A stretch of DNA of 64,000 bases, taken from Streptomyces sp. V3I8 (lineage in GTDB: Bacteria; Actinomycetota; Actinomycetes; Streptomycetales; Streptomycetaceae). Below the pieces are notes generated by a model, which was not told where the DNA came from, did not search any database, and worked only from the letters and a program-made list of their open reading frames with translations. The translations under genes were made by a program, and so were the position numbers. Numbering within the stretch: position 1 is the first letter of the stretch; every line of letters starts with the position of its first letter. Shown piece after piece: positions 32,101 to 44,100 of this stretch. The stretch lies in contig NZ_JAUSZL010000002.1 of assembly GCF_030817535.1 (NCBI RefSeq), positions 7,750,001 through 7,814,000 of the forward strand. Reading direction: 5' to 3'.

Positions 32101-35100
32101 GCGACCGGCGCCACCGTCACCCTGGTGGAGGAGAACGGAACCGCCCACACCTACGCCGGCCCGGCCGGCGGCGCCGGCCCGCACGTCCGGCTCCGCCGCC
32201 GCGGCGGCGACTTCGTCCCGCTGACCCGGCTGACCCCCGCCCCCGCACCCACATCGGCCCCGGTCCCGGCCGGGGCCAGCATCCCGCTGCCCCCGCCGCC
32301 CGCCCGGGAGACCGCCGCCCCGACGCAGGGCCGGACGGCCGATCCGGACCCGGCGGGCCCGGCGGTGCCCGTCCCGCCGCCGACCGGCGCCCTCGCCGAC
32401 CTGGCGGCGCGGCTGCCCGGGATGACGCAGACCGAGCGTGCGGCGGAGCTGGCGCTGCTGCCGGCGGCCGACCGGGAACGGCTGGCGGCCGACCCCTCCC
32501 TGCTGGCGGCGCTGCGTTCGGCCCTGGGCGAGGGTGAATTCGCCGCCACGGCCGCCCAGCTGATCGTGCAGGTGGCCCCCGGTGTGGACCAGCCGGTGTC
32601 GGCCGGGCGGGAGGCACGGGCGCGGATCGCCGCCATGCTGCACGACCCCACCGTGGCGGCGCGGCTGCTGGAGCGGGGCGCCCGGGTGCTGGTGGTGCCG
32701 AAGAACGAGGCGCTGACCACGCTCGACCCGTTCCGCGACCTCGCGGGCCGCCGGCTCTCCCCGGCGGACCGGCGCACCTGGGACACGGTGCGCGGCCTCG
32801 GCCAGCTCCACACGGGCATCACCGAGGAGAACCTCCTCGGCGAGAGCACCGACGTGCCGGGCGCGCGGAGCTACGTGGACGGGTACTCCACCACCACCCA
32901 CGAGTTCGCGCACGCCATTCACCTGTACGGGCTCGGCGACGCGGACCGGCGGACCGTCGAGACCGCGTACCGCACCAAGCTCGCCCCGCCCACCGGGCAG
33001 GACCCGGCCGACGTGGAGTGGCCGGACGGCCCGCGGCGCCGCGCGGCCGACGGCCGGCCGGCCGACAACTACTCCTCCACCGACGAGTTCGAGTACTTCG
33101 CCCAGGCCGTCAACGCCTACCTCGGCACGAACACCGGCCGTGACCCGTACACCAGACAGCCGCGCAACAACGGCGCCGACTGGGTGCGGCGGAACGAACC
33201 CGCCCTCCTCCCCATCCTCGAACGGCTGTTCGGCGCCGGCCCGCGACAGGACGGCCTCGGCCCGGCCAACCCGGTGAAGACCACCCGCGCCGAGAACGAG
33301 ATGTACGAGGGCTTCCGTGCCCTGTGGAACCAGGCGGAGGGCGTCCACCTGGCCCAGCCGCACCCACCCGCGCCCGTACCGCCCGCCCCCGACACCCGCA
33401 CGCAGCCGGGGACGGACGCGGACGGACGGACCGCGCTGCCTCCGCCGCCGCCGTCCGACCGGCGCAGTGGCTGGGCGGAGTTCCCGGATGCGATGACCGA
33501 GGCGCTGGACCGGCTCCGTACCGGCGACCCCGAGGCGGAGGCGCTGTCGCGTTTCCAGTTCACCGAGGACAGCGACGGCGACACCACGAGCACGGACGGC
33601 GACCCGGACGCGGTGCCGCAGGCATGGACGGACCTGCTGTTCGGTTCCGCCGCCCGCTACGACTACTCGTCCGAGACGCTGCTCGACACCGCGCAGTCGC
33701 TGTGGAACCTGGCCCGCCAGGACGGGGACACGGCCTCCGTGGCGACCGGTGTCCTGGAGAGCCTGCACGACCTGGCCCGCCGGGTGCTGGACCTCGCCCC
33801 CGGCGCCCCGGTGGGCCGGCGGGACCTGCTGCTCCTGGGATCACTGGCGCTCAGCGCCTCGCCCGAGGAACTGGCCGACGAGGACGCTCTCGCCGACTAC
33901 CTCTTCCGTCAGGACGCCGCCCTGACGGAGGAGACCCAATTCGGGCCCGGGCAGGGCGCCGGACGGAACTGGACGGGCACCGACCAGGTGCCGTCCGCGG
34001 GCTCCTACACGGCCCAGGACGAGGACGGCGGGCTGGTCGTGTGGCCCGCCCCCTGGTCGGACGCCCACCTGGTTCTCGCCCAGTCCTCCGGGGAGACCGC
34101 GCAGCTGCACACTTCGAGCGGGACGCTGCGGGTGGAGGACTCCGCCGAGCTGGCCCGGCTGGTGGCGCGCGACCCGGCCCGGTCCGAGGGCGCCGACGTG
34201 GTGCTGGGGTTCCCGCACGAGGACATCGAGTCGATCGCCCGAACCGTGGCGGACCTGACCGGCTCCCGGGTCTGGTTCTCGGGGCTGGCCCCGCACCCGG
34301 CCACCGACTGGCGCAGCGGTGCCGACCACCTGCTGGTCGGCCCGGTGCGCGACGGGGGCGCCAGGGCATGGGCGTCCGTCCTGCCGGGACAGGACCCCGT
34401 CCTGCACACGCGGACCCCGGCCCCGGACACGGCGGACCGCAGCGGGGAGGACACCGGACCGGCCGAAGGCGTCGAGGCCCGCCGGGCCAGGCCGCTGACC
34501 ACCCGCGACTACGGCGTGGTGGACAACCGGGGCGAGGGCGTCCTCTTCCGCAGGCCGGGCCCCACCCGCGGCCGTATGCGGCCGCCGCGCGCCCTGGCCG
34601 GTGTCGAGGACGCCCCGGAACTGGCCCTGACCCACCAGGACTACCTGGAGAGGTCGACGGCCGACCGTCCCGTGCTGCAGATCTCCGCCGACCGCACGCT
34701 CGCCGTCGAGCACGGCGCGAACGGGCAGCAGGTCTTCGCCACCGCCGAGGCGATCGCCCGGTCGTCGGCGAAGCTGAAGCGCGCGGGCATCACCACGCGG
34801 CTGGAGACCGACCCGGACGTCGGTGTCGTCCTGCCCACTCCCACGGGCGCCCGGCGGCTGTTCCTGGTGAGGCCCGTCTTCGCGAGCTCCTCGGGCCGCT
34901 CCACCGAGGAGGTGTGCCGCGACTTCGCCGACTCGCTGGCCGGCAACGCCCGCACCTCGCACCTCGTCTTCCGCACCCCCGGCGGCGGTCCCGCGGTCAC
35001 CGCGCCGGCCAACGCCTCGGACGGAACGGAGGTCACCGGCACCCACCTGCTGGCCGAGGGCCTCAACGGCGTCGCGGACGGGAAGCTGCCCCTGCGCGCG

Positions 35101-38100
35101 ACCGGTCCCGGGTGGGCGGCGGGGCTGGTGCGCTCCGACAACCGCCCCACCGGCGGCGACGGCACCGGACCGCTGCCGGGTGAGGAGTACGGCAGCGCGC
35201 TGAGCCTCGCCGAGGAGGAGAACCCGCGACGCACGGCCCTCTCCGAGGCGGCGGGCCGCATCGGCGTCAACGAGCACGCCTGGGCCGACGTCGGCGAGGG
35301 GTACGTCTTCCAGTCCATCGCCGCGGCCGGCGAACAGGGCCAGGCGAGCCTCGAGCACAACTACGCCAAGCCGCAGGCCGAGTCCGGCAGCGGGCACTTC
35401 GGCTACCACTTCGCCACCGTGCTCCTCGCGAGCGAGGACGGAACACACCAGATCTCGCTGGAGAACCACTCCCGGGTCTCCGCCCGCGCCTACCGGCACG
35501 AGCGGGCGATCCGGGCGAACGTCGACAACTTCTCCGTGGAGGAGATGCGGGAGAACGCCGACCGGCTGCTCGCCGAGATCAAGCGACGGGAGGAGGCCGG
35601 AACCACCGAGGACCTCGCGGAACTGCGGCACTACCTCTTCCTGACCCAGGCGCTGGCCCACGCCAAGGAGGCGTACACCGAGCGGGCCTCGGCCCCCGAG
35701 GGATCCAAGCCGCGGGCCGAGGCCAACCGGAAGCTGCGCAACGCCGTCCAGGCCGTGATGTCCCGCATCGGACAGGTCGAACCCGTCCTGCCGGGCAAGG
35801 ACCTGTGGTACATGCGGATGTTCTCGCAGCGACCGGGCGAGTGGCCGCACGACTCCAAGGCGGAGCTGCTGAGCACCGAGCCCTCGGCTGAGGCCAACCC
35901 GCTCACCGCCGTGGTCCTGCGGGGCCAGCAGGCCGTGCCCGCGGCGGTCGCCTTTCCCAAGGGAGCCGAGCAGACGCCCGAGGCGGCGGTCTTCGCCGTC
36001 CGGCACCTGGCGAAGGTGGTGGCCCGCACGGCGCTGTGGAACGCCGACAACGGGCTGCCGATGCCGCAGGTCGACGTGGTCAGCCGGCGCCCGGCCGCGC
36101 TGGTGGGCCGGGACCTCGGCAGGATCCGGGCGGAAGCGGTCGCCGCCTCGTTCCGGCAGGAGCTGGCGTCCGCGCTCGCGGACCTCCAGGACGGCACCCC
36201 CGGGCCCCACCTGGGCGCGGACCGGATCGCCGTCGTGCCCGCCACGGCCCGCGGCCGCCGGGTCTCCGTCGGGGAACAGGGCGCCGGCACCGTCGACATC
36301 AGCGTCGACGACCGGCGCGGCGGGGCACGGCAGGTCGTCACACGAGGCTCCCTGCCGGGTGGACTGCGCGGCGGTTCCCCCGACGACGGCCTCGACCCGC
36401 TGGCCGAGCACTGGCCGATCGGCCGTCCGGTCACCGTCATGCGCCCGCGCTTCGGCGACCGGGTGCCCCCCGGCGTGCTGCCCGCCGCCGAGGCACCCGC
36501 CGGGACCGCCGGCTCCGGCAAGGGCAAGAGCCCCGAGCCGCAGCCGCAGCGCTGGTTCCCCTACACCCGCGCCGCCGAGTCCCGCTCGGAGCCGCTGCGC
36601 TACGAGGTCGCCGACACCGGGCACCTGCGGCTGCCCGAGGGACAGGAGATCCCGCCGACCGGATGGACGCGGTTCGGCGACGACTTCGTGCACCCCGAGA
36701 CCGGGGCGCTCCTGCGGGGCGACAGCGGATGGCTCGGCAGGGTCGCCAACATCGACACCCTCGCCCCGGCCCTCGCCGACCTCGACCCGGACGCCGCGCC
36801 GTACCGGATCACGACCGACTCCTCGTCCCTCTACCTGGTGCCGGACGGTGAGGGCGAGGCCGCGTTCCGCATCCCGCTGCGCGAGAGCCCCGCACCGCGC
36901 GCCCGTCTCGACGACCGGCCGCGCGTCGTGGTGCGCTCCTCCTTCGGCGTACGCCGCATCGCCTTCGGCGGGGAGACCGTCACCGACCTGGAGGTCCGGC
37001 TCGCGCTCCGCCCCGGGGACGGACAGGGCGATCCCGAGGCCGTACTGGCGCGGGTGCGCGAGGGCGTCGAGGAGTTCTACAACAGGCCGGGCCACCGCCT
37101 TCCCAACGGCGACCGGGTGCACGTCTCCCTCACCCTGGTCGCCCCGGACGCCGACCCGCACCTGACCGTCGACCTCGTCGGCCGGGACCAGCCGATGAAC
37201 CAGCGGGCGTGGTGGACCGACGCCGACCCGGTGGAGTTCGCGCACGAGCTGGCCCACCAGCTCTTCCTGCGGGACGAGACCCGCGGCGCGGACAACCCCG
37301 CCCGGCTGCACGCCCCCGGCAGTCTGCTCGGGCCGTTCCGCGAACCGGCCCCGGCCGGTCTCGCGCAGAGCGGACTGCGCGACCGCCACCTCCAGGTGTG
37401 GGCCGCGGTCGCCGGCGACCTCCCCGTGCACGTCCCGGCGGACGGGGCGAGCTGGGACCAGGCGTGGACGGACGCGCCGGAAGAGACCCGGGAACGGACC
37501 TGGGCCGACCCGGTGTCACTGCCCGGACCCTCCCCGCAGACGGAACCGGACGGCTCGGTGCCGCCGCCGCTGCCCCCCGGCACGGCCCCGGCCGCCGAGG
37601 AGTCCGATTCCGGGACGGACTCGGACGACGACACGGACTCCGAGGACGAGGAGACGGCCGAGCCGCCGGTCTGGGCCTCCCCGGACTGGCTGGGCCCGGT
37701 CTTCGGACCGCAGTGGAGCAGGGCCCCGCGCGCCCGGCTCCAGGAGACCTCCCAGGCGCTGTACCGGCTGGTCCGGGAGACGGCCGGCGACCGCAGCCTG
37801 CGGGACGGACTGGCCGACCTCACCCGCCGGGTCCTGCACATGCCGCGCCGTGCGCCGATGACCGGCCAGGACGTGCTGGACCTCGGCTCGCTGGCGCTGG
37901 AGGCCTCCTCGGACGACCTCGCGAGCGCCGAGGGCCTCGCGGAGTACTTCATCGACCGGCAGGTCGAGATCCGGCGGGACGCCCTGGCCGACGAGACCCT
38001 GCTGCGCACCGCGGACGGCAGCCCGGCCGGACGCGACTTCACCGACGGCGACGAGCCGCTGCCGGATCTGGGGACCACCTTCACCGAGCGTTCCGGGCGG

Positions 38101-41100
38101 CGCGTCCGGCAGCCCGCGCCGTGGCGCAACCCCTACCTGTTCGTCGCCGAGGAGGCCGACGGAGGCGGCATCGAGATCGTCACGCCGTGGCGCACCTTCG
38201 TGGTGCGCGACGCCGTGGAGATGGCCCGCCTCATCTCCTACGACTCCCGGCGGCCGCCCGGCGCGGACATCGTCCTGGCGCTCCCCGCCGCGTACGCCGC
38301 GCGCGTCGCCGACCTGGTCTCCGGTACGACGGCCCGGCCCGTCTGGTACCCGCAGGGCCCGGCCGAGATCGTCACGCACCCCGACACCGGAGCCCGGCAC
38401 CTGCTGCTGCACCAGCCCGACGGCGACCCCGCGGCGGGCTGGACCACGCCCCCGCCGCCCCAGGAGCGGGGCCTGAGCGGCGCCCGCGACCTCAGCAGCG
38501 ACAGCGACGACGGCAGCGACTTCGGCAGCGACTCCGACAGCGACGGCGACGCCGAGTTCGACCGGATGGTCGAGGAGCTCGAACGGGAACGCCGCACCGA
38601 CGCCCTGCGCCCCCGGCCGCTGATCACCCGCGACTACCGGGTCGTCGACGAGAACGGCACCGGGGTGCTGTTCACCGAGATGTCCCCCCGGACGGTCGGC
38701 GACGTCCGGGCCGCGGACGGGTCCGACGCGCCGGCCCTCGTCCTGCCCCGCCAGGACGAGGTCGAGGTCCGCGCCGCCGACCGGCCGCCGCTGCACATCT
38801 CCGCGGACCGGACGCTGGCGCTGCTCTCGGCCGGCGACGACACCACCGGCCGCAGCAGGCAGGTGTACGCCACCCGGGCCGCCGTCGAGCGCTCCTCGGC
38901 GCTGCTGGCCGCCGCCGGGATGCAGCTCGTCGTCGACCCGTCGGTGAGCGTGCTGCTGACCAAGGAGGACGGCTCGACGGGCGAGCCGCTGTTCCGGGTG
39001 GAGCCGCGGTTCCTGACCCCCTCCGGCTCCTCCGAGCACGCCTTCACCCGTGACTTCGCCCGGACGGTCGCCGGGATCGAGGCTCCGCCGCTCTCCCACC
39101 TCGCCTTCCGCGGCCCGGACGGCTCCGTGGCCACGGTCCCCGTCAACGCACTGCACGGCCGCGAGGTCACCGGCACCCACCACCTGGCCCAGGCACTGAC
39201 GGAGGTCGCCGACGGCACCCGTCCCGCCACCGGTGTCACCCCCGGCTGGGCGGCCCGCGAGGCGGGCTCGGACCAGCGCTTCACCGGCGGCGTGGTGGGC
39301 GCGCCGACCCCCGGCCAGGAGTACGGCCGGGCCCTGAGCCACGCCCCGGACAACACGCGGCGCGGCCCGCTGACCGCCGCCGCGGCGCGCGTCGGCGTCA
39401 ACGAGTTCGCCTGGGCTCAGGTCGGCGAGGGCTACCTGATCCAGTCGGTCAGCACCACGAACGACGGCGGCGCCCAGCTGTTCACGCACAACCACGCCAA
39501 ACCCGGCGACCGGGTCGGCCCGCACGCCCCGTACCACTTCGCCCAGGTGGTGCTGGCCAGTGAGGACGGCACCCACCAGATCACCCTGGAGAACGAGACC
39601 CACTCCCGTACCGAGATCCCGGCGGACCAGCTCGACGACATCGTCGACGACAACCTGGAGCGCTACGCCGAGGACGAGCTGAAGCGGCTGGCGGACGAGG
39701 CCGGCCGGCGCCTCGACACGGCCCGGCGCGAGGGCGCGGACGAGGCCGCCACCGGCCGGCTGGAAGGGTTCGTCCGCGTGGCGCGGGCGCTCGCCGAGGT
39801 CCACGAGGCCGAGCAGGTGCGGTGGTACTTCCCCGAGGACCGCCCCGAACACGCGCTGGCCCAGCGGGACCTGGACGCGGCCCGCGCCCGCGCCCGGGAC
39901 GCGGTCCGCTCCGCGGCCCCCGTGACGGAGGACAAGGACCTGTGGTTCTTCCGGGCCTACAGCAGGCGCCCCGGGGAATCGGCGCACGAGGTCAACGCGG
40001 CGCTCCTGTCGGAGCAGGCGCCCGCCGTCGCCAACCCGCTGACCACGGTGGTCCTGCACGGCCACGCGCCGCGCTGGCACCAGCGGACGATCGCCTTCGC
40101 GCAGGAGGAGCACACCCCGTCCGCCGACGCGGACGCGACCCTGGACGCGCTGGCCCGGTCGCTGGCGCGCGCGGGTCTGTGGAACCGGGCCAACGGCCTG
40201 CCGCTGCCGGGGATCACCGTCACCGGCCACGGCAACCGCTCGCAGGCCAGCGGCCGCAAGCGGGCCGAGGCGGTCAGGGCTGCCCTCGGCACCCGGCTGG
40301 ACCGGCTGCTGAAGGACTTCCAGGCGGCCCTCCCCGGACCGCACGTCACCCTGTCCGACTTCCCGGTGGCCCTGGAGGCGAAGCGGGTGCGCCGCGCCAC
40401 CGACCCGGACCAGGGACGGGTGGTGACGGTCGGTATCGACGACCGGCGCCACACCCCCGCCCCGCCGCCGGACCCCGCCACCACCGGGCAGCCGCCCCGG
40501 CCCGGGACCCCCGCGCCGCTGCGGCCCACCTCCGCGGACCTCGCCCCGGCCACCGGGCGGCGCTCCGGCAGCACCGCACCGGCCGGCTCCTCCGTCCGCG
40601 ACGGCTCCCGGACGCCGCGCCGCTCCGCGGCCCCCAGCCCGGACCGCGGCGCCCCCGTACCCGCATGGGTGCAGGCGCGGATCCGCTACGCCGAGGAGTC
40701 CGCCGCCTTCGACCGGCGGCTGGCCGAGCACCTCGCCGACAACGAGGCGGTGGCCGAGGAGTTCCGGAAGATGGCCCGCGCCGCGTGGGAGCGGGCGCGG
40801 CTCCAGTACCCGAACGGTCTGGGCGCGTTCGGCAGCGCGAACCCGAGTCTGGCCGGTTCCGTGGGCACCGCCAGGCCCGCCCTCCAGCAGGTGCTGCGGA
40901 GCGGGAACCTGCGGGAACTGGTGACGTTCCTGTTCCAGGGGATCTCCAGCGACCTGGTGCCCGAGCTGCTCGGCGGCCCCGAGGAGCAGCACCCGGAGAT
41001 CGCCGCCGAGCGGCCCAGCCGCCGCAAGGCGGAGGTCCGTGCCGAACTGGAGCGCCGGGCCGAGGAGATCCAGCGGGACGACAGTCTGTCCCCGGCGCAG

Positions 41101-44100
41101 AAGCAGGCCGCGCTGGCGGAGGCCACCCGGCCGCTGCTGGTCCAGACGGACCCGGACGACGTGCGTCCGCCGCTGAGCCGGGCGGAGCGCGGGCTCGGGG
41201 TCGCCGACGGAAGGCTGGCCTGGATGCCGGCCTCCTCGGCGTACGACATCGCGATGAGCTCCGCGATCCAGGAGCTGTCCGAGGACACCGGCGGCCTCGT
41301 CCTGACCGGCACCGCGGGATCGACGTACCGCTTCCTGCTGCACGCCGCCCGGATGCGGGACCAGTGGGGGATCGACCTCGACCTCGGGCTGATCCGGGCC
41401 GGGATGATCGCCATCTCCCTGTCGGCCGGCCACCACTCGTTCCACGAGGTGATGCGCGGCGCCCAGCTGGCGCTCGACGACATCCCCGGCCACGACCCGT
41501 CCCTGGACTACCAGGACAACTGGGGCCGCTACTGGAACGTCTACCCGCTCACCGAGCAGGAACTGCGCGACGACGTCGCGCGGGACGGACGCTTTCCCGA
41601 CGAGCACGCCCAGGCCCTCCTCACCGAACTGGACCCGCCGTCCGCCGCGCAGACCGGCGGCCCCTCGTCCGACGCGGGGACCGGCGAGCGCCGGAGCGGT
41701 CCCGGCACCCACCGCGCGCTCCCGCACCGCCCCGTCCACACCCGGCCGGTCGCCGGCCGGTCCAACCGCCCGGCCCCGCAGCTCGCCAACCACCCGGGGG
41801 CCCCGGGCCCGGCCCGGACCACCGCCCCGGCCGCCCAGCCCGTCACCGTGGAGGAGACGGAGCGGCACCTGGAGGCGATCCTCGACGCGCTGTACGGTCT
41901 CGGCTCCCTGGACGACCTCGACCGGCAGCGGGCCGCCGAGGGCCTGGAACGGCTGGACCGGCTGCGCGAGGCCGACCCTGAGCTGCGCGGCGGCTTCCTC
42001 GACCTGGACGCGGTGGCGCGCCGGGTGCTGCTGACCGACCCCGCCACCCCGCTGAACGCGGCGGCCCACGGCGCCCTGCTCCGGCTGGTGGCCGACCCGG
42101 GCACCGCGGCGGCCGGCAGCCTGGACGCGCTCTCCGCCCACCACCTGGTCCGCCGCGGGGCGTTCCACCCCGGCTTCCGGCTCACCGACGCCCGGGGCCA
42201 CGGCCGCGGCTGGAACTGGCTCGGCCGGCCGCTGCCCGGCGACTTCGACCCGGACCTCACCGGCCGCCTCTCGCGCTCGCCCGACGGCACCACCGGCCAC
42301 AGCGGCCCGGAGGCCGCACCGTGGCGCGCCGTCCCCGGCCGCCCCGACCCCTACACCCTGCTGCTCACCGCGGACTCCGACGCCGTGGTGGTGCGCGGAC
42401 TCGGCGGGTTCTCGCGCGCCGTACGGCCCGAGGTGCTCCGCGAACTGCTGGCCCTGGACGCGGAACTGGCCGGCCTCCCGGCCGACGCGACGGTGCTCCT
42501 GCACGTCGAACGGGGCGCCGGTGCCGACCTGGACCTGGCGCGCTCGATCGCCGACCGGACCGGCCGCGAGGTGTGGGCGACCGCGGGACGGACCTCGATC
42601 GGATCCCTTCCGAACACCCCGGGCAGCTCGATGCTGCTCCTCCTCGACGAGGTGGACCGGGCCCCCCGCAGCCAGTGGCTCCTCAGCCCGCCCGCCGCGC
42701 CGCCCGCACCCTCCGCCGACCCGGCGGACGACCGGGTCACCGCCGTCTCCATCGGCCACCACGGACCCCGGGCGACCGGCTATCTCTCCATGGACCTCGC
42801 GGACTCGGCCGACGGCGGCTGGTCCCGGACCCTGGCCCACAGCCGGCTGGGATCGATCACGGCCTACGCCCATCAGCGCAACGGATACGGCTTCGGACGC
42901 CCCGCGCCCACCGTGGTGCCCTGGGTCGGACTCAACCTGCCGCAGCCGTACTTCGCCGGCAACCACGGCCTGCCGGGCACCGTCATGTGGCACACCCCGC
43001 AGGGCGAGCGCAGGGACGACGGGCCCCGGTTCGCCCGCACCCTCGCCCGCCGCCGCAGCCTGGCCTCACTGGCCCCCGAGCACCCCGTGGTGCTGGTCAT
43101 CTGCTACGCGGCGACCGCCCCCGGCATCGGCGAGATGCACGGCCGCCACATCGACGGCCCCCTTCCGTTCGTGCCGGACCCGCTCGCGTCCGTCGCGGTC
43201 GCCCAGCACACCGCCAACGAGACGGACCGCACGGTCTTCGCGTCCGTCCTGATGAACGCCGTCGAGCACCGTCCCACCGGCTCCGCCGGGACACACATCA
43301 ACCTCCAGACCGACGCGCGGGGCCGCACCCACGACTGGGTGATGTTCCGGCCGGAACCGGCCGGGGACGCCCTCGGCCGGCGGGCCCGCGACGCCGGACT
43401 GCACCAGGGCCCGCGGCCCGTCCCGCCGGAGACGGCGGAGCGGACCCTGCGGCTAGTGCGGGCGCTGCGCCAGATCTTCGGCCCCGCCGTCGACGACACC
43501 CCGCAGTACCCGCAGCTGCTGCGCGGCATGGGCGCGCTCGACCTGATGCACGAGGCGGACCCGCGGCTCAACCGGGACGGCGCGCGCCGGTTCACCATGG
43601 ACCTGTACGAGCAGATCCTCGTCCGCCACTCCGGTGCGGCGCAGGCGGGACCGGTCCCGCGGTTCACGCCGGACGCCCACCTCGCTCTGCTGACCGAGGC
43701 CGCCCAGCGATGGGAAGGGGGCCGCCGCGGCCCGCTGACCGACTGGATCGGTCTGCCGCACCTGACCCACATGCTGGACGGCCTCGCCACCGCGCCGCGG
43801 CGCGAGAGCCTCGCCCGCGAGGTGCTGGGCCTGGACGCCGCCGAGCCGGTCGGCGAGGCCGAGCTGTCCCGGCTGCTGTGGGCGTCCTACCGGACCGCCG
43901 TCTTCACCGGCCAGGTGGACCGGGGCGCGTTCGCCTCCGTGGTGCTGCACCTGCCGGCCCCGGACGCGACCCGGTTCGACGAAGCGGTCCTGGTGGCACG
44001 CCAGGCGGCGGCCGCCGGCCGCGACCTCTGGCAGGTCCAGGAACTGACCGCCTTCCACCTGGAGCGGCAGGGCGCGCTGGACCCCGAACGGCTCCTGACG

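Noticed and set aside
34901..34930. The Cys in EEVCRDF as a further active-site Cys
   Set aside because: The second copy of the same block has Phe-Thr-Arg there, no His partner lies at 46-47 residues, and the flanking strands differ.
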